A stretch of 64,000 nt of DNA from Terebella lapidaria (Eukaryota > Annelida > Polychaeta > Terebellida > Terebellidae), in contig OX424555.1 of the NCBI GenBank assembly GCA_949152475.1, positions 22,400,868-22,464,867 on the forward strand. Reading direction: 5' to 3'. The notes under the pieces were generated by a model. It ran no database searches. It saw nothing but the letters and a program-made list of their open reading frames with translations, and was not told the DNA's origin. The translations under genes were made by a program, and so were the position numbers. Of this stretch, positions 11,347-25,000 are shown one piece after another. Within the stretch, counting starts at the first letter, position 1; the number at the start of each line of letters is the position of its first letter.

Positions 11347-12026
11347 TTATCGTATTGAGACTGTAATGGAGGTTATGTGTGTATGCTTTCAGTTGGACAA
11401 TGTGAATGTTGATGGCATTTGACGCAGTAATTAGGCCTATGCATTTTTATCGTATTAAGCCTACATGTCGGACGTGTTTTCAGCGATATTGAAAAAAAGA
11501 AGACAATGACAACCTAAAGCACGGTCCTTGAGAGTTTTCAGTAGGTGAGCGATAGAAGTCTGAAATTTGGTAGAAAATTGTCGTTTTTCTCCCTGGTGAA
11601 GTGTGCGCAGTTCTCGATACCATTTAGTTTCATAATTATATGAGCAAAAAAAAAACAGGTATAAACGAGAATAGTATACTTTCAGTAGTTTTTCTCTATA
11701 AATTTGCAGAAATAGGCCTATACGTACGTTTCCTCAATATTTGAAGCCGTTTTTCTCAGTGGATCGTTTCTTGGCATTTGAGCCATCCCTGTATGCAAGA
11801 GGGCAGGTTTGAGTTGTTAGTGCTACAGCCACAAATCTTGCATACCAGTTCCCCTATCGATACCTTTTCTGATTTGATATAATTTTATAAACGGATTTAT
11901 AAAACTGAAAAATTCATCATGTGAAAATACGGAACACATAACAATATTTTATGTCAGGGTCATATTCTTTTATTTTTTGAACCTCTATAATCGAATAACA
12001 AAGAATCGACTTGAGTCGTTTTCCAA
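11347..12026. other. Non-coding interval with one arm of a foldback repeat
   Basis: 11545-11690 (GATAGAAGTCTGAAATTTGG and TTCTCCCTGGTGAAG) matches the right arm of the foldback element at 16164-16734, so it is a solo or half copy. Nothing else is recognised. Confidence 0.6.
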
Positions 12027-12450
12027 TTAACATAGTCCGCAACAAACAGAGAGGTAACGAAGAGTCAAAATTTAAAAGGTATTTCTTGTATATTATCTCT
12101 TCAAAATGACCTTTTTGATAGAGTAACTGATCAGCAGCCTAATACTGAAAAGAAAATAGGGTCACCGTGCTGGTTTCTTGGACATATTCGATCAAAATCA
12201 CAAATATATACCTACAATGACATAAATTATTGCATTTTTGCACATTTTTTTGTCCATATTCACATCCCGTATCGTATTTTCCATGCGAAACGACACGATG
12301 ACCCTCTATTTTCTTTTCAGTTTTAGGATGCTGATCAGTTACTCTATAAAATATGTCATTTTGAAGCTCTAGAATATATTGAGACAGTTATTTATTCTTT
12401 AGAAAAATCTTTGACCCCCTCCCCTCACTGTTTGGAGCGGACTACCTTAA
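12027..12450 (-). mobile_element. Foldback MITE, copy 2 (TTAA-type)
   Basis: Both ends are visible: TTAACATAGTCCGC on the left and GCGGACTACCTTAA on the right. Internally it is the reverse complement of copy 1 at 8467-8884 (shared GTGATTTTGATCGAATATGTC in opposite sense). TTAA at both borders fits TTAA target-site use. No coding capacity. Confidence 0.8.
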
Positions 12451-14869
12451 TAGAGCTGACGAATTAAACTGACTTGAGACCAATATGTGTCTAAGAATTT
12501 TTCTATTTAATTTCAGACATCAGACCCATATAGAGTAGAAAAAATAACAACAACTTGTAAGTTGAGTGTCGAAGCAAATCGCAAATTACAAAACATATTA
12601 ATTGTCGCTGATGTGTTTTCTTCTGCCAAGTGGTACATATCCACTTACTAATAAACACAGTCAGGCTCAGTATGCTGCTGAAAATTGGTTCCAACGACTG
12701 TTGAAATATTAGCAAATATTTTACATTTTCTATGTATTTTACATCTTCTATAATCATAAAAAATCAAAGACAATCTTTCAGAATCATGATACCTAAATAT
12801 GTATTCCTTAGTATATCTTCAGATGCAGTTATGATTCCCATTCTACATATTGTTATGCGAAGTCCATATCTTAAATACCGGAATGACCTTTGAATGACCA
12901 CAACACAATTTGATATTATTCTGTACAAAATTGATGAGTAGCAGACAGTATGGACTTGATAATAATAATGCACGATATGATATGGCCATTTTCAAGATGA
13001 CGTTAGACCGTCCACCTTTTCTCCCCAAATGTTCATGTGCGCGTCAATGAGATATTTGAAAGGCAATAGATGATTACATTATATTCAAATTACTAAACTC
13101 CCGATATTATCAGCATATATACTATATCGGATAACTGATTCGATTTCCTTCGGAAACGCTCCTAAATTGGGCGACCGATTTGTCAAAGGTTTGTGTATTT
13201 TCGACGCAGGGAGAATCCTTATTTAGTGAATGTGTTTTTTTCCCAAGGCCCTTTTAGGTTTCGTCCATAAAATTAATTCTAAGATCACTCACTATATTAT
13301 ATTTATTACAAATCGTTAACAATACTTGTACCTCACTGTCAAGATACTTGTATCTAATTTCGTAATGACGACTTTTTATTTCGAGAAAACGATATTTTTT
13401 TCGGGCATTCCGTTGTTATTTATTTGTGATCCTGAACGGATCTAAATTGTGTCATATTATTACCGAACGCTGTACAGAATACATGTACAAATAGCCATGC
13501 AATATGAAATAACTTATTTTAATGCTTCACTGAAAATTATAGTTCAAATATCATACCCAAGAAATATATTACTTGCGCTAACGTCAGTTTCGTTCTTCTG
13601 GATGATCAAATTAACTTGAACTTTTATATATGATTCACAATCAATATGCAATCGTGTACAGCGTACATATGTAGCAAGCAAAAACTTAATGACAAATTCT
13701 GCCAAATTCTTGGGACTTCTTTCGGATGAAAAAGTTGTCAACGTGCATGTACCGTGATGTACGTAAAACTTGAGACCAACATGGTTCTAAATCGGTGCAC
13801 AGAGCTGCGTTTTGTTTTGACACAGTAGTCTCACTTCTAATAGTATTCTGGTGGAACTATACTATAATCATAGAACTCAATATAAAATATGATTAAATAC
13901 CCCGAATTTTGCTCGAATATGCATATCTGAAATCTTCTGAAACTCAGCATTGGGATGGTTGTTTCCAAGTTTTGAGATAGTCTGGGATTTGCATGCTGTT
14001 AATGTTGTGGCTTGATATACAAATTGGTGCTTGTAAAACTCGAGTTGGTTCCGATTACTTGAGACGAAAGTATATGAACAATCGCGTTATATTCCAATAT
14101 GGATTTTATTGAATTTACAAAGTCTATTTGATTTTACTCTAAGTTAATTATTAACAAACTTTACAATATTTTACATACAGTGAACACTCTTCATATTGCC
14201 GAGACTGTGGAACAAAATACAAAATACTTTCAAGGTACATGTATTATGACTACTATTCTTTGTTTTATGTTTAAAAGTTTATAATTGGATTCCGACGTGA
14301 GACTGCAAGCGAGATCCAAATATAATTGATTGTGTTTGTGGGGTAAAAGACGTCATTACTCTAATCAACTAATAGGTAAGCTGTTGCCTGGCCCCACTAT
14401 AATAGTCAGAATCGTAAACAACTTACGCTGGAGTTTCGTGTTTCTTGTTACTTGTATGAAATATATCAATAGCCGTAGGAGGTGTGTGTGTGATTACAGA
14501 TACACAGCATCATGTCATGACAATATCAATAAATTACAGCACTTTGTTTTTCTATAGACGTCATATATTAGATTTTCAAATGTAGTTTTAATAAATAATA
14601 TGACTGTAATTGATTCTTTCGGGTCATTTCTCTGATGGACATTTCTGGATCGGAGTACCCTGTCACGTACGTCACCTACCACATATAATGATAAACAACG
14701 TCTTAATTAGTCAATCAGTAGGTAATCATTTGAACACTCTGAAAAAAAGAATAAATGAACAGCGAGGGAGTCCGTGCAGGTCACACGATATTGTTAGGTT
14801 TTTGTTTGTTATGATACGTTGTGATTTTGGAAGGTTGGTATCACGGTAGCCTCTCCCGAGTAAGTGTGG

Positions 14870-15035
14870 TAATTACACGTGAGCTGGTGTCGTGATGGAG
14901 TCACGGACGGGCACCTGGTCGAGTGCTCTAGGGCAGTACACGGTGGCCAGGTGCCCCGAAGTCAGAGCCAGCCCCTGGGTCCCGGGCCAGACAGCCAGGG
15001 GCCCACACGTGCCTCACACCCGCCCCACACGGAAT
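14870..15035. other. GC-rich patch
   Basis: Locally GC-rich sequence in an AT-rich surrounding, with paired GGGCACCTGG and CCAGGTGCCC about 40 bp apart. It may be regulatory or an old gene fragment; no frame with a recognisable product. Confidence 0.3.
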
Positions 15036-15281
15036 ATGTACGGTGTAATTAAAATGTGAGATCTTCGTGACAGTCGCAAGATTATATCAAAGAAGTTCCG
15101 TTCAGATGGTGTCTGATAAAGTATCCAGCACTTCTTGGTACTTATTATACTTGTAATAATAGAACTGGTCTTGATCATTCTAATGACAAGCGGTGAGGAT
15201 GATCACACTCAATAAATGCATGAGTATTCACATAAGGCATGGGATAGCTTAGCTCCGATTTCGGTCGTGTGATATGTGTAT

Positions 15282-15318
15282 TACCAGAAATACATAAAGA
15301 GTGATGTATTTCTGGTAT
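15282..15318. other. Small perfect hairpin
   Basis: TACCAGAAATACAT and ATGTATTTCTGGTA are complementary over 14 bp with a short AAAGAGTG loop. No poly-T tail or gene neighbour gives it a role. Confidence 0.5.
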
Positions 15319-16163
15319 TACCAAAGGGGAATTCACGTGTGACTTGAAATTGTCTTGGATATCACATCAAGATCTGTGGAGTTGTTACCTGGTTTACTCA
15401 TGTTTGACAGCGCCTGTCCCCGAAAAGGTTCTGTAGAGCGGGCCACGCGTCAGCAGCTCATCTGACATGGGAGCTGTTCTCTGTGTCATTCACCGACGGA
15501 CGGAAAAGTCGAACCAAGACCTCGTCACACCTACACCTATAGATGTCAATATATTCATGTTATACACGATTGATTGAAGTATGCCAGTATCATTGCTCTG
15601 ATCATTAATCAATTGCATGTATTCGATTATTCGCATGATATTGTGACATCAGTGTCAGGTACATGCACTGACGTAATAATGACAAGGTACTTTGCTGTGG
15701 GCCCTCCTATACATGTGCATCCACATAATCACACAATTTACTGCCAAATTATATCGACATCACATCTTCATTAAAACATACATGTCTATGTTATTTTGCA
15801 AGTTCGACAAATATCACGCGCAAAATGTACATTCCAAATATAATCCCAAAGGAAGCCCGTGATAGATTATTCACATACATGTATAACATAGCTTGGATAC
15901 AGTTGACTTTTTCAATAGCTGAAATAATTTTATTTAGAAACGCATACTTCTAATTGATTGGTTATTCGATCATGGATGTGTATGCCATAACAATTACTTA
16001 TTGGGCAGTATTACTTGTGATTGGTTTTTTTATTTGATGGTGAGAGCAAATGAACTAATAGCAGTGTCTCTTTTTAACCAGATCAATTTCCACGACGATA
16101 TTGTCCTATTCTAGTAGATGTACTAGTATATGTCGTTCCTTAACTAATATTTTGACTAACATT

Positions 16164-16734
16164 ATAACTCTGATTTTTCTAACTTGTTTACACCGGTTTC
16201 TGACGATATCTTTGCGATGTTAAATGGTATCGTTTTATAACTTGGCATACTTCACCTCGGAGACAAACGGCAATTTTCTACCAAATTTCAGACTTCTATC
16301 ACAATAATTGAAGAAGTTGGCAATCTACCCCAATGTTAAATTTCACCCCAAAACGGGATCTCGAGAATCTGAGCTTATTTGAGGATTTGATCCTGTTTAC
16401 ATCCACCAGGATTCGAAGTATTGTTGTAATTTTAGACCAGATGACACATTGGGGTGTATTCTACACAAACATGTTGATTTTGAAAGATTACACTACTACA
16501 AAACCGAGCAAATGCACGAAATTGAGTGCGGACCCAGAAATCAAATGACAGAGCTACATTTAACATTGGGGTAGATTGCCAACTTTTTCAATTTTCGTGA
16601 TAGAAATCTGAAATTCGGTAAATGATTGCCGTTTGACTCCCAGGTGAAGCATGTCAAGTTATAGAACGATAGCATTTAGCATCGCAAAAATATCAGCGAA
16701 AAACTGTGTAAACGAGTTAAAAAAATCAGAGTAT
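16164..16734. mobile_element. Foldback element with about 175-bp arms
   Basis: The left arm (16164-16341) and right arm (16559-16734) are near-perfect reverse complements. For example, AGTTGGCAATCTACCCCAAT on the left faces ATTGGGGTAGATTGCC on the right, and ACTCTGATTTTT faces AAAAATCAGAGT at the ends. The spacer is about 215 bp with no domain. A related arm is present at 11545-11690. It is a non-autonomous inverted-repeat element; no clear target-site duplication was identified. Confidence 0.85.
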
Positions 16735-19479
16735 AGATACTTTTATAATTTCGTTATCATGATATCATGAAGGAATATGACGCTAGTAGTCTTCAAAACT
16801 TCCATTTAAAAAAATAAATATATATGAATTCAGTGCTCCTATGATATTTGTGAAGTATTTGACCAATTAGTATTCCATTACAAGGGTACAAAAACTTATT
16901 CTGTGATGTTAGAGCTACATCACTATCGACGATAATACGCAATAGGTTCGAATGTCGAAGCATGCTGCGAGCGTCATTCGTCCCCGAGTTTCACGGGATA
17001 ACTGATTGCAAACCGCGGGAGACAAAGTAGTTTCCAGACGACGGTTTATCGGGGTAAGGCCTTGCCCCGGAATCCACTCTGTTCTCTGTTCAAGCTTCTC
17101 TGTTGGTGTGTAGAGAAACAAGAGTCTTCTCCTTCAGTAATGAGAGCTTTCGCCCTTTGACGAGAGGGTTGAAGAGTTGAGTTTTTATATATTTTACTTG
17201 GTACAACACTGGAGCGTTCTCAAGCTCGGGACAATGGTATTATCCCCCATCCTCGGGTTCCGAATCCCAACTCAAAGGAGACTAATAAAGTTCCCCTGGT
17301 TTTTCAATCTCGACATGATTTTTTCTACCCTGTCCTAATTTGCATGCCTAGAGCTTTGCAATTGAATTGAAATTCTTCAATTATTTCCCAGACGAATCGG
17401 GTAGGTTACGTCCCATTTGGTAGTTGGAGGGCAGCGTATCAAATGCGGATCGAACCCGGAGGATTGGCGTGTTGTCGGGGAAAAAACGTCGGATAGACTG
17501 GAGTTGTTACATTGCCCGCGGTTGTCAGTAACAACGGCGCGTGCGGAATGGAACGAACGGGCGACGGGGCTTGTGGTTTGTCTTCTGCCTTCATTGAATT
17601 AGTTGGGAATAATTCGTGAGAACCTAATGCTCGAAATCGCTTGTACTAGAAGACGTATTGATGTGGTAGTGTATACATATACCAACTACATGTAGTCTAT
17701 ATTATAAGCCAAGCAATATAATTTCCATTCTCGCTTATGCATGCAATGAGGATGGCCAAACGTACAATTTTTGTTATAAAGTTTTAACAGTTATTTATGA
17801 GTATGTGGGAGAAAAATGTCTCACTATTGTCTATAACTTCGACTAGAAATATGAGCGGACAGACCATTAGTGTAACAATGGATGTTTTTCTTAATACATC
17901 AACATTGTATGATATCAGAAACATCCGAGTAAGAAAACATACATACAATTATAATGCAATCGGAACGCAATTAAAGTTATTTTCATCATACATGATTGTA
18001 CGAGTTTGAAACAAAGCGAGAATAATATTACATAATCTGGTCGGATAATTTTCCAACGAATATTATAATGATGGCGAATCCAAAACAATGTAAATAATTT
18101 ACTTCGGATACGGGTATGCAATATCAAGACAATAGCACAATACGACAAGCTATTGAAATGAAACAGTCCAAAAGTGAGATTCAATGCAAATATCGCATTA
18201 CATGGAGATTAATTCTGTGCATATTTTTGTGTGTAGGATGACAATAAAATGGAAATAATATACTTAATTTGTATCGATACGGCAGACTATTAATTAAGAT
18301 AAGACATGTTCAGACATATGCAATGTTCAGATGAGCAGTGTTCATTAATTTTCTAAGTTGTTGACCTATTATTTATTCACTTATCAATATAATTACTGGA
18401 TGCACCAAAGAGATGTGGTGTCTGGTAGATAGTAAATAGTTTATTTGCTACGCACGTCATATGTAGTCCCTGAAGGCGAGCTATGTTGTTACATAACACC
18501 AGGTTGCATTGGTGCAGCAGTACATAAACCAGTTTCGGCGCAAGTTTTCGTTGACGACAGTTTTCGATGAGAATCGTCAGTTTGAATCTCTCTCGGGGAA
18601 AAAAGAACCCTTGGAACATTGGAACAGGACAGTGGACCATGCAGTGTTGTCATGTCTTTAAATTGTGTAAATAATTCGGTACTGATTTGGTTACTTTATC
18701 AAATCGGGAAAACAAACAATCTTGAGCACGAAAAGTTGACCCTCATTTATTTGAGCAGGTACAAACGGCTTCACTTCTGTGGTGTCAGTAATGTGCAACT
18801 GATCCGAGGCAAAAATTGTGAGTATCTACACCTTGGATACACATTAGGCCCATACATCTTATAAAATATAACAAGAATCTCTAGTAACAGAAACCCATAA
18901 GAGATGGCCTGCTTGTATCGATAAGGCAGACTATTAATTAATAATGGCGAACCTTTTTCACTGAAAAAATACGAATCATCGAGTTTCTGATACAAAAATT
19001 ACACACTACCAGCATTATTAAAATTGTTGGACTGTTTATGAAAATGCTAAATTAACAATTATACTTTATGTGATCCAGAATGACACCCCATCACGTACGT
19101 ACATGACAAAACTACAATTCCAGTTGTCATAATGCCACCTGGATAGAATTATTAACTTTGTGCTAAAGGTTGTGCGTGGCTAAACTGGCCATGTGACGCT
19201 TGTTAGAACCGCTCGTACATTCCAGCCTTTCCAGGGTATGTCACGATGCTTTTAACGAGATGAACTGTTACGTCATTTCACCCATCTCTGTAAGATACAT
19301 CGTAGACCTATATTGAATTGAGCATTCTAATGTGATTACTATAAAACATAATTGAAGACATATCACTGAAGAAAATGACAAAATGCCCAGACTATACGTA
19401 ATTAATTATCTATTTTCACGTAACTTATCGCCCATGAACCAATGACACATCTGAATTAGAGACACATTGCAATGTTTCG
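16735..19479. other. Gene-poor interval
   Basis: No gene recognised. A 24-bp motif containing GGCAGACTATTAATTA occurs twice (about 18268 and 18912). The tRNA-like boxes near 17418-17465 are not convincing (see rejected items). Confidence 0.5.
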
Positions 19480-19990
19480 TTGTCTTGTGTCCTGAGCCAT
19501 GTCACATGAACATATAGTTTGTTGAGAATATTTGAGGAAGAGAGGTGCCCGTCCAGGTACCCTGTTGGTGCCTGGTCTGGGTCCAGCCCCGTAATGTACG
19601 TACGGTAACGTAACGTGCCCGCGCCGCTGATCAGTTAGGCGTGTAACGAGCTCTATTCTCGTGCGCTCCCAGGGTAACGTCATATCACCTTGGCAACCCG
19701 CGGGCCGGGCCCCACCAGCGCTGCGTCACTTGGAATGAAGCTGATTTGGAGTAATCAGACGCCTTGTCAAACGGCGGTGTGTGTGTGTGTGTGTGGTCTG
19801 CATAACGTCACCTGCCGTAAATGAGATTGGGAGGGGGGCCGAGGGGTGAGCGGCTGAGGGGTGAGGGGGTCTCGGCTGGGAACTGCTGGTCGTGACACTG
19901 CAACACTTGGAGGGCACAGCTTTCTCCACGTCAACACCACATGTGAAGACCGGGGAAAGTGCACCCTGGCCTCAACTTTTTTTTTCAATG
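19480..19990. other. GC-richer patch with a GT microsatellite
   Basis: This contains CGCGCCGCTGATCAG, CCTTGGCAACCCGCGGGCC and a GT dinucleotide run (19776-19796). The composition resembles a promoter or CpG patch, but no adjacent exon was recognised, so a regulatory role is only a guess. Confidence 0.25.
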
Positions 19991-20852
19991 ACCCTCTCTA
20001 CAAAATTGTAGTGAGCGCGAGTCTGTGTTGAGATTTGCTAACCAATCGGTATTTGATGAAGCGAGGTGCCAATATTGCTCCGGTATTGTTAAGGCAAGAT
20101 TGTTGGCTCTTGGGTTGTAAATGCTGCCAGTTCGTACACTTGCATGTCTGTAAAGAAAGCTATGGTAGCTCCAGTGAGAGGTTTGTATAATCGTGAAATT
20201 ATATAATCATTCCAGTAATATTTAATTTACCATAAGGTAAAATGTCACAGAAGCTACAAATTAATGTTGTTGTTTTTTTTGCCAAAACCAATAACACATT
20301 GTGTCATAATACATTGTGTCATGTTACATACATGTGCAGAATAACATTCGAGAAAAAAATACTTTTTTTCTGGATACAAATTTTCTCGCCATGCTTTGAC
20401 CTTTGCTTCGCTTTATTTGCCATAGTGTGTTTCGAGAGAACCTAACACCGTGCTTCAAAAATTCACAAGTTATTACAGATTGTTTCATATATATAGGATT
20501 GACTACTTCAGGAATGGTTTAGTTAGACATGGAATATATTTCAGGTATTGTATTGTGTGATTTATTGAAGCACCGATATTCGTGTGCGAAAACAAATGTG
20601 TATTGTTTTGGGGGAAACAACTTAGAAGTAATGTAAAACTGGTGCGTACATAATTCATGCAATATATGAAAGCTCTTTTAAATTTAATGTTCACCCTGCG
20701 ACGTGTCATCCTTCCAAACAAAGTAGATACCTGTCAATTTTCTAGGGGATAGGACCGTATGCCATATGGTCTTGTAAATGTACGTGTAATGAAGCCTGGT
20801 TTTATTGTGTCTTTATCATGAAATGAAAATATATTATATTCCCGGTTATATT

Positions 20853-21180
20853 TTAGGCCACCGAACCTATGGTCCGATAACCTATTGTCGTGGCGTGTGT
20901 GTCCGTCGTCCTCCGTCGTCGAAAAACGCCCAATTTTGGAATTTGGTGCCACGTTTATCAAAATCTGTCTTCATCTCTGTACGATTCCAGTTATGTACAC
21001 TTGTGATGTTTTCGTTGTCCTCGAATCACCAGTCTGCGCATGGCGGCCATTTTCACGGGTTGGAGAATTATTTTGGGCCTGAAATCAAATCGCTATTTGT
21101 TTTGAGCAATTGCCAGCTGTTGAAAAAAAAATTACTTGAATTTAATTTTTTTCTCATAATGGGAGATGTGTAAACTCCTA
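20853..21180 (-). mobile_element. Hairpin-ended element, truncated reverse copy
   Basis: Reading the minus strand, the end CCAATAGG-type hairpin region appears here as GGTCCGATAACCTATTG next to CCGTCGTCC, followed by GTCCTCGAATCACCAG and GCGGCCATTTTCACGGG as in other copies. Only the 3' few hundred bases of the element are present. Confidence 0.7.
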
Positions 21181-21894
21181 GTATACTTCAGGATAGAACT
21201 GAGATAATAGCACATTCAAATGGGAACCATAAATACAGGATGAGCCAAAAAAAATATACCGAAACTTCTTACTGGTGGGTCACCTTTATTCAGGGCCTCG
21301 CCCCTGTATTCAATACAAGTGACTGTTTTTGATATTATGAGAAGTGGCATTTGAAGAATTGGTCTCACATCACAATAATTGCCATGACAGACAGGTGACT
21401 CCTCTTCAAAATTTCGCTTTGATCATAAATTATAATGAAGCCCACTTTGTGATAAGTATTCCATCATAACGACTTAATACACAGTTCTACAACGCTCTTG
21501 GACAGTCCATCAATAGTTATCTTCTTGCTCCCCCCCCCCCCCCCCACCCCATATCTGACTTCACTGGACAATAATCTATGACGTATTGTCAAAAACAAGT
21601 GTTTTGGTGATGCTAAAAAACAATTCAATAGTTGAAACTCAATGTGTGATCACGTCATAACCGACAACATTATCTGTTCCATGATCAACCATATTTATCC
21701 CAAACTCTAACTCTGTCTTGTCCGGAATGCTACTCATGTCGAGCATGTTATCCATTGAACTGAACTTGAAATTGTTCATTGTGTTGAATTTTTTTCAATA
21801 TCTCACTATAAATTTTATTTGTTACTTTCTATGAATACACCACAAGCATGTTTTTTCGATATACATTTTTTTTAGTTCACTCCGTATAAGGCAG
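21181..21894. other. Non-coding interval with a poly-C tract
   Basis: A run of 16 C residues lies at 21530-21545. No gene recognised. Confidence 0.6.
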
Positions 21895-22090
21895 TGTCAG
21901 TGGTGACTTTGAATTTGACATTGAATGGTCAAAACTGCCATTCATATGTACCTTTGTGAAGTTTTGATGCCCTTGAATCGCTGGTCTGTGTATTGCGACT
22001 ATTTTGATTTTTCGACAGATTGGCGAATTTTTTGGGGGGTCCAAAATCAAGTCATTATCTTTTTTGAGCAATTTATAAAAAAAATATTGT
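21895..22090 (-). mobile_element. Hairpin-ended element fragment
   Basis: TGCCCTTGAATCGCTGGTCTG, CTATTTTGATTTTTCGACAG and CAAAATCAAGTCATTATC are shared in order with 20990-21110 and 59170-59240. It is an internal fragment without ends. Confidence 0.6.
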
Positions 22091-25000
22091 AACTTGTGGG
22101 TTCATCATGTGAGACGAACATGTGCATATCACAACAGACAATAATTTATCATTCGAATGTTGTACCGAAATATACATACATCTTCTTCAAACCCAGCTTT
22201 AATATATATGTCGAGGTAACGACAGTAATGCAAATATAGTGATACTTTCGCAATTTCTTTTGTAATATCATGTATGTATTGCAATATTTCGGATGATCAA
22301 ATTGAATTTGAAATTCAATTGTTTCTTCGCCAAACAATATGCAAAATATTCTGAGTTTCGAGAAATTTCAGTATGTATTCAGATGGTTGAAACTGTAGTA
22401 AGCCTATACAGTTATTTTTTGGGCTTATATTCCTAGAAGCTGCGTGCATGGTGTACACAACATTATGGATGAGGATGCATTTATGGGGCATAACACTTTT
22501 TGTAATATATTTTCACCAGAATATATTGTCGGGTCTAAATGAAGCATTTAAATGACTCCCTTCTGCTTTGTATGGTCCTGAGCTCATACACGTGAAGGTC
22601 GTTGAATGAATGAACCTGTTTTCAGACTATGTTTGGTTGACATGGATCCTATAAAAGAAATTCTATTATATATGTAGAATTACACACTTTGATATTTAAT
22701 GCTATAGCCCAATACTAGCGTCACTCGTCACTGCAATTGGTCACATATATACGGGTAAATTGAGGTCGATAAAGACGAATTCACTTTCTGCAACATGTGT
22801 TTTGTCGTTACGACGAAAACAATATCGCATTTATCTTTAGTATTGATGATTTCATTATTTGGCAGATTTTTCCCTAAATCCCGAAAACATCAGCATATAT
22901 TTACAGCAATCTATGTGTTCAGGGACAAGACACCACATTGCACAACTGTACCCTCTCTGTCGTCAAGAGGAGTCGGAATATATTTCGAACGAATAATGCA
23001 ATTTTCGTTAAATTTACTAAACTGAAACGAGAATAATACGTCTTTGAAATATATTTGTATACCTTGACTGTAAAGGACCTTGGACATCCTGTGACAATAA
23101 TATATCACTATTTCAGATTATTATAGTAAGTATATTGTTATACCAGGAAATTAATAAATGAATGGTACATCGCACAATCGTAGTCAACTTAGTGTAAAGT
23201 GCCGACAATTCTTAAAATTGTGTAATTTGAAACTGAATCAAAGCGATCACCACCTGAGCTGAGAATCGTGATCATGTTGATTAGACACAGCAGTATTAGA
23301 ATGTGTAGCCACAGACTGCGCACGACAGTTAATGCTGACTCCTCTTGTCCACGTGCTCACCATCACGACTCCGGAGATACGTTACCGACATATCGCCTTT
23401 CTTGACACAACAGATCCAATTATGACCTGACGTTCTAATTTATTTCTTCCCAGATTGATCATATTCAGACTTGGATCAATTTCTAATTGATTCCATTCCG
23501 TTCCATTCTCTGTTCGCATCTGATTAAACTAATATCAATGGACGCTTAATCACGTTTTTTAATGTTGATACATAATCATAATTAGGAATGTATGCATACT
23601 CAATATCTGCATTTTCATGCGTGAGTACCTAACTAATTTAATCGAAGAAACCGATACCCCGAAAATTGGAAATCCTTGAGGTTATATATTTGTATTTGGG
23701 GAATTCGGGGAGTGGATCCCAACACCAACAAGTTGTTCTGATTAAAAGAGACCAAGACGTTTGCAGCGTTGTAGCCGGGTGATGGACGTCCGGTGTTTCC
23801 ATTGTCCACGTTGCCTGTTGTCCTTAGTTAGGCGCGTGGACTCCTGTAACCAGACACGGGGTGTGTTGCGGTCTCTCATGTCAAATTAAACTATTTAAAC
23901 CTAACACAATTAGGGATGTCCTATACTCCTCAAGTTTCCTTTATTTTATGACACGAATTGTCTTGTTGAAAATGGACTTTTAAAAAAAAACATGATATAA
24001 TACATTTCAAAAGTTGCTTATATTATTATGTATATACAAAAGCCGGCCATATGAACCTTGTGAGAGTTTCAACGAGGAATGTATGAATTGCAGAAGGACT
24101 CCGATTGCGAGACATATCTCTCAATTGTAAAAAAATAATAAATGTACGTGCGCATATGTTGGAATGTGGAATGTTATATAAAAGTACATTATTGTATATC
24201 TAGAGACTGATATCACTGACCGATATAGACAGACAAATCAGGCAAATTTCGTAAATGATGCATGCGGAGTCTTTTGTGTTTCGATGCGTCATTAATATAT
24301 CGGTATATTATATATATGCCACGAATCTGACATAGACATATAGCCAGATAAACTGTAATTTAGGTCCATGTTCCGACTTTTGTTGTAGTACATGCGGAAT
24401 TTAATTCCGATGGTATTTCAATCATTGGTTCAACACATCACGATTCACGAGTCGTGGGTATATATATTTGTTTGGTTATTTTGTAACTCCACTAAGGTCA
24501 TGATAGTTACGAGCTTAATTGAAATCCTCTCGTGTTCAAGGTAGATGGGTAATGAAGATGTATATCCAAGGTGAGGGGATTAGGGACGAGTATGACAAAT
24601 CTTCTACTTTCGAGACCTAAGAGTATCGAAGTAATACTTGAGTGGATGTCGATTATGGGATAATCCTCCGGGATATTGGTGAAGAGGTCGTAGGGAGGTG
24701 CTTTCGGGGACTCAGTAGTTGGAATCCACACTGCCTGTAGTCGGCAGCACCCCCGGGCTTCCTGAGGTGAACGAAACTTTATAAAAGTTCGGCAGCTCCA
24801 AATTCGGCTAGTGGTGCGTACATCGCAATTTCGCTCAGTGAAATTCAGTCAAAGTGAAAAACAGCCAAAAAAACTTCTCAGACAGTACACCATTTCAGAG
24901 ACGGTATTGTTTCGAAAGTTTCATAAAACAAGGAATGCACGCAGAGAGTGCCCCTGTAAATTTTCGCGAGGGCTTACGGTAGTTTTGAGTTACGGATGAG

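Larger units (their letters stand above)
12451..16163. other. Gene-poor AT-rich interval
   Basis: No exon, RNA gene or known domain was recognised. Open frames are short and show no family signature. A GC-richer patch and a small hairpin are listed separately. Confidence 0.5.

Noticed and set aside
17418..17470. tRNA-like A and B boxes (TTTGGTAGTTGG and GGATCGAACCC)
   Set aside because: No acceptor-stem pairing or anticodon arm can be drawn around them. At best a decayed tRNA-derived repeat.
24778..24999. TATA box followed by a frame with slight resemblance to the histone H3 tail
   Set aside because: The frame lacks an ATG at the aligned start, and the histone core is absent downstream; similarity is limited to a few basic residues.
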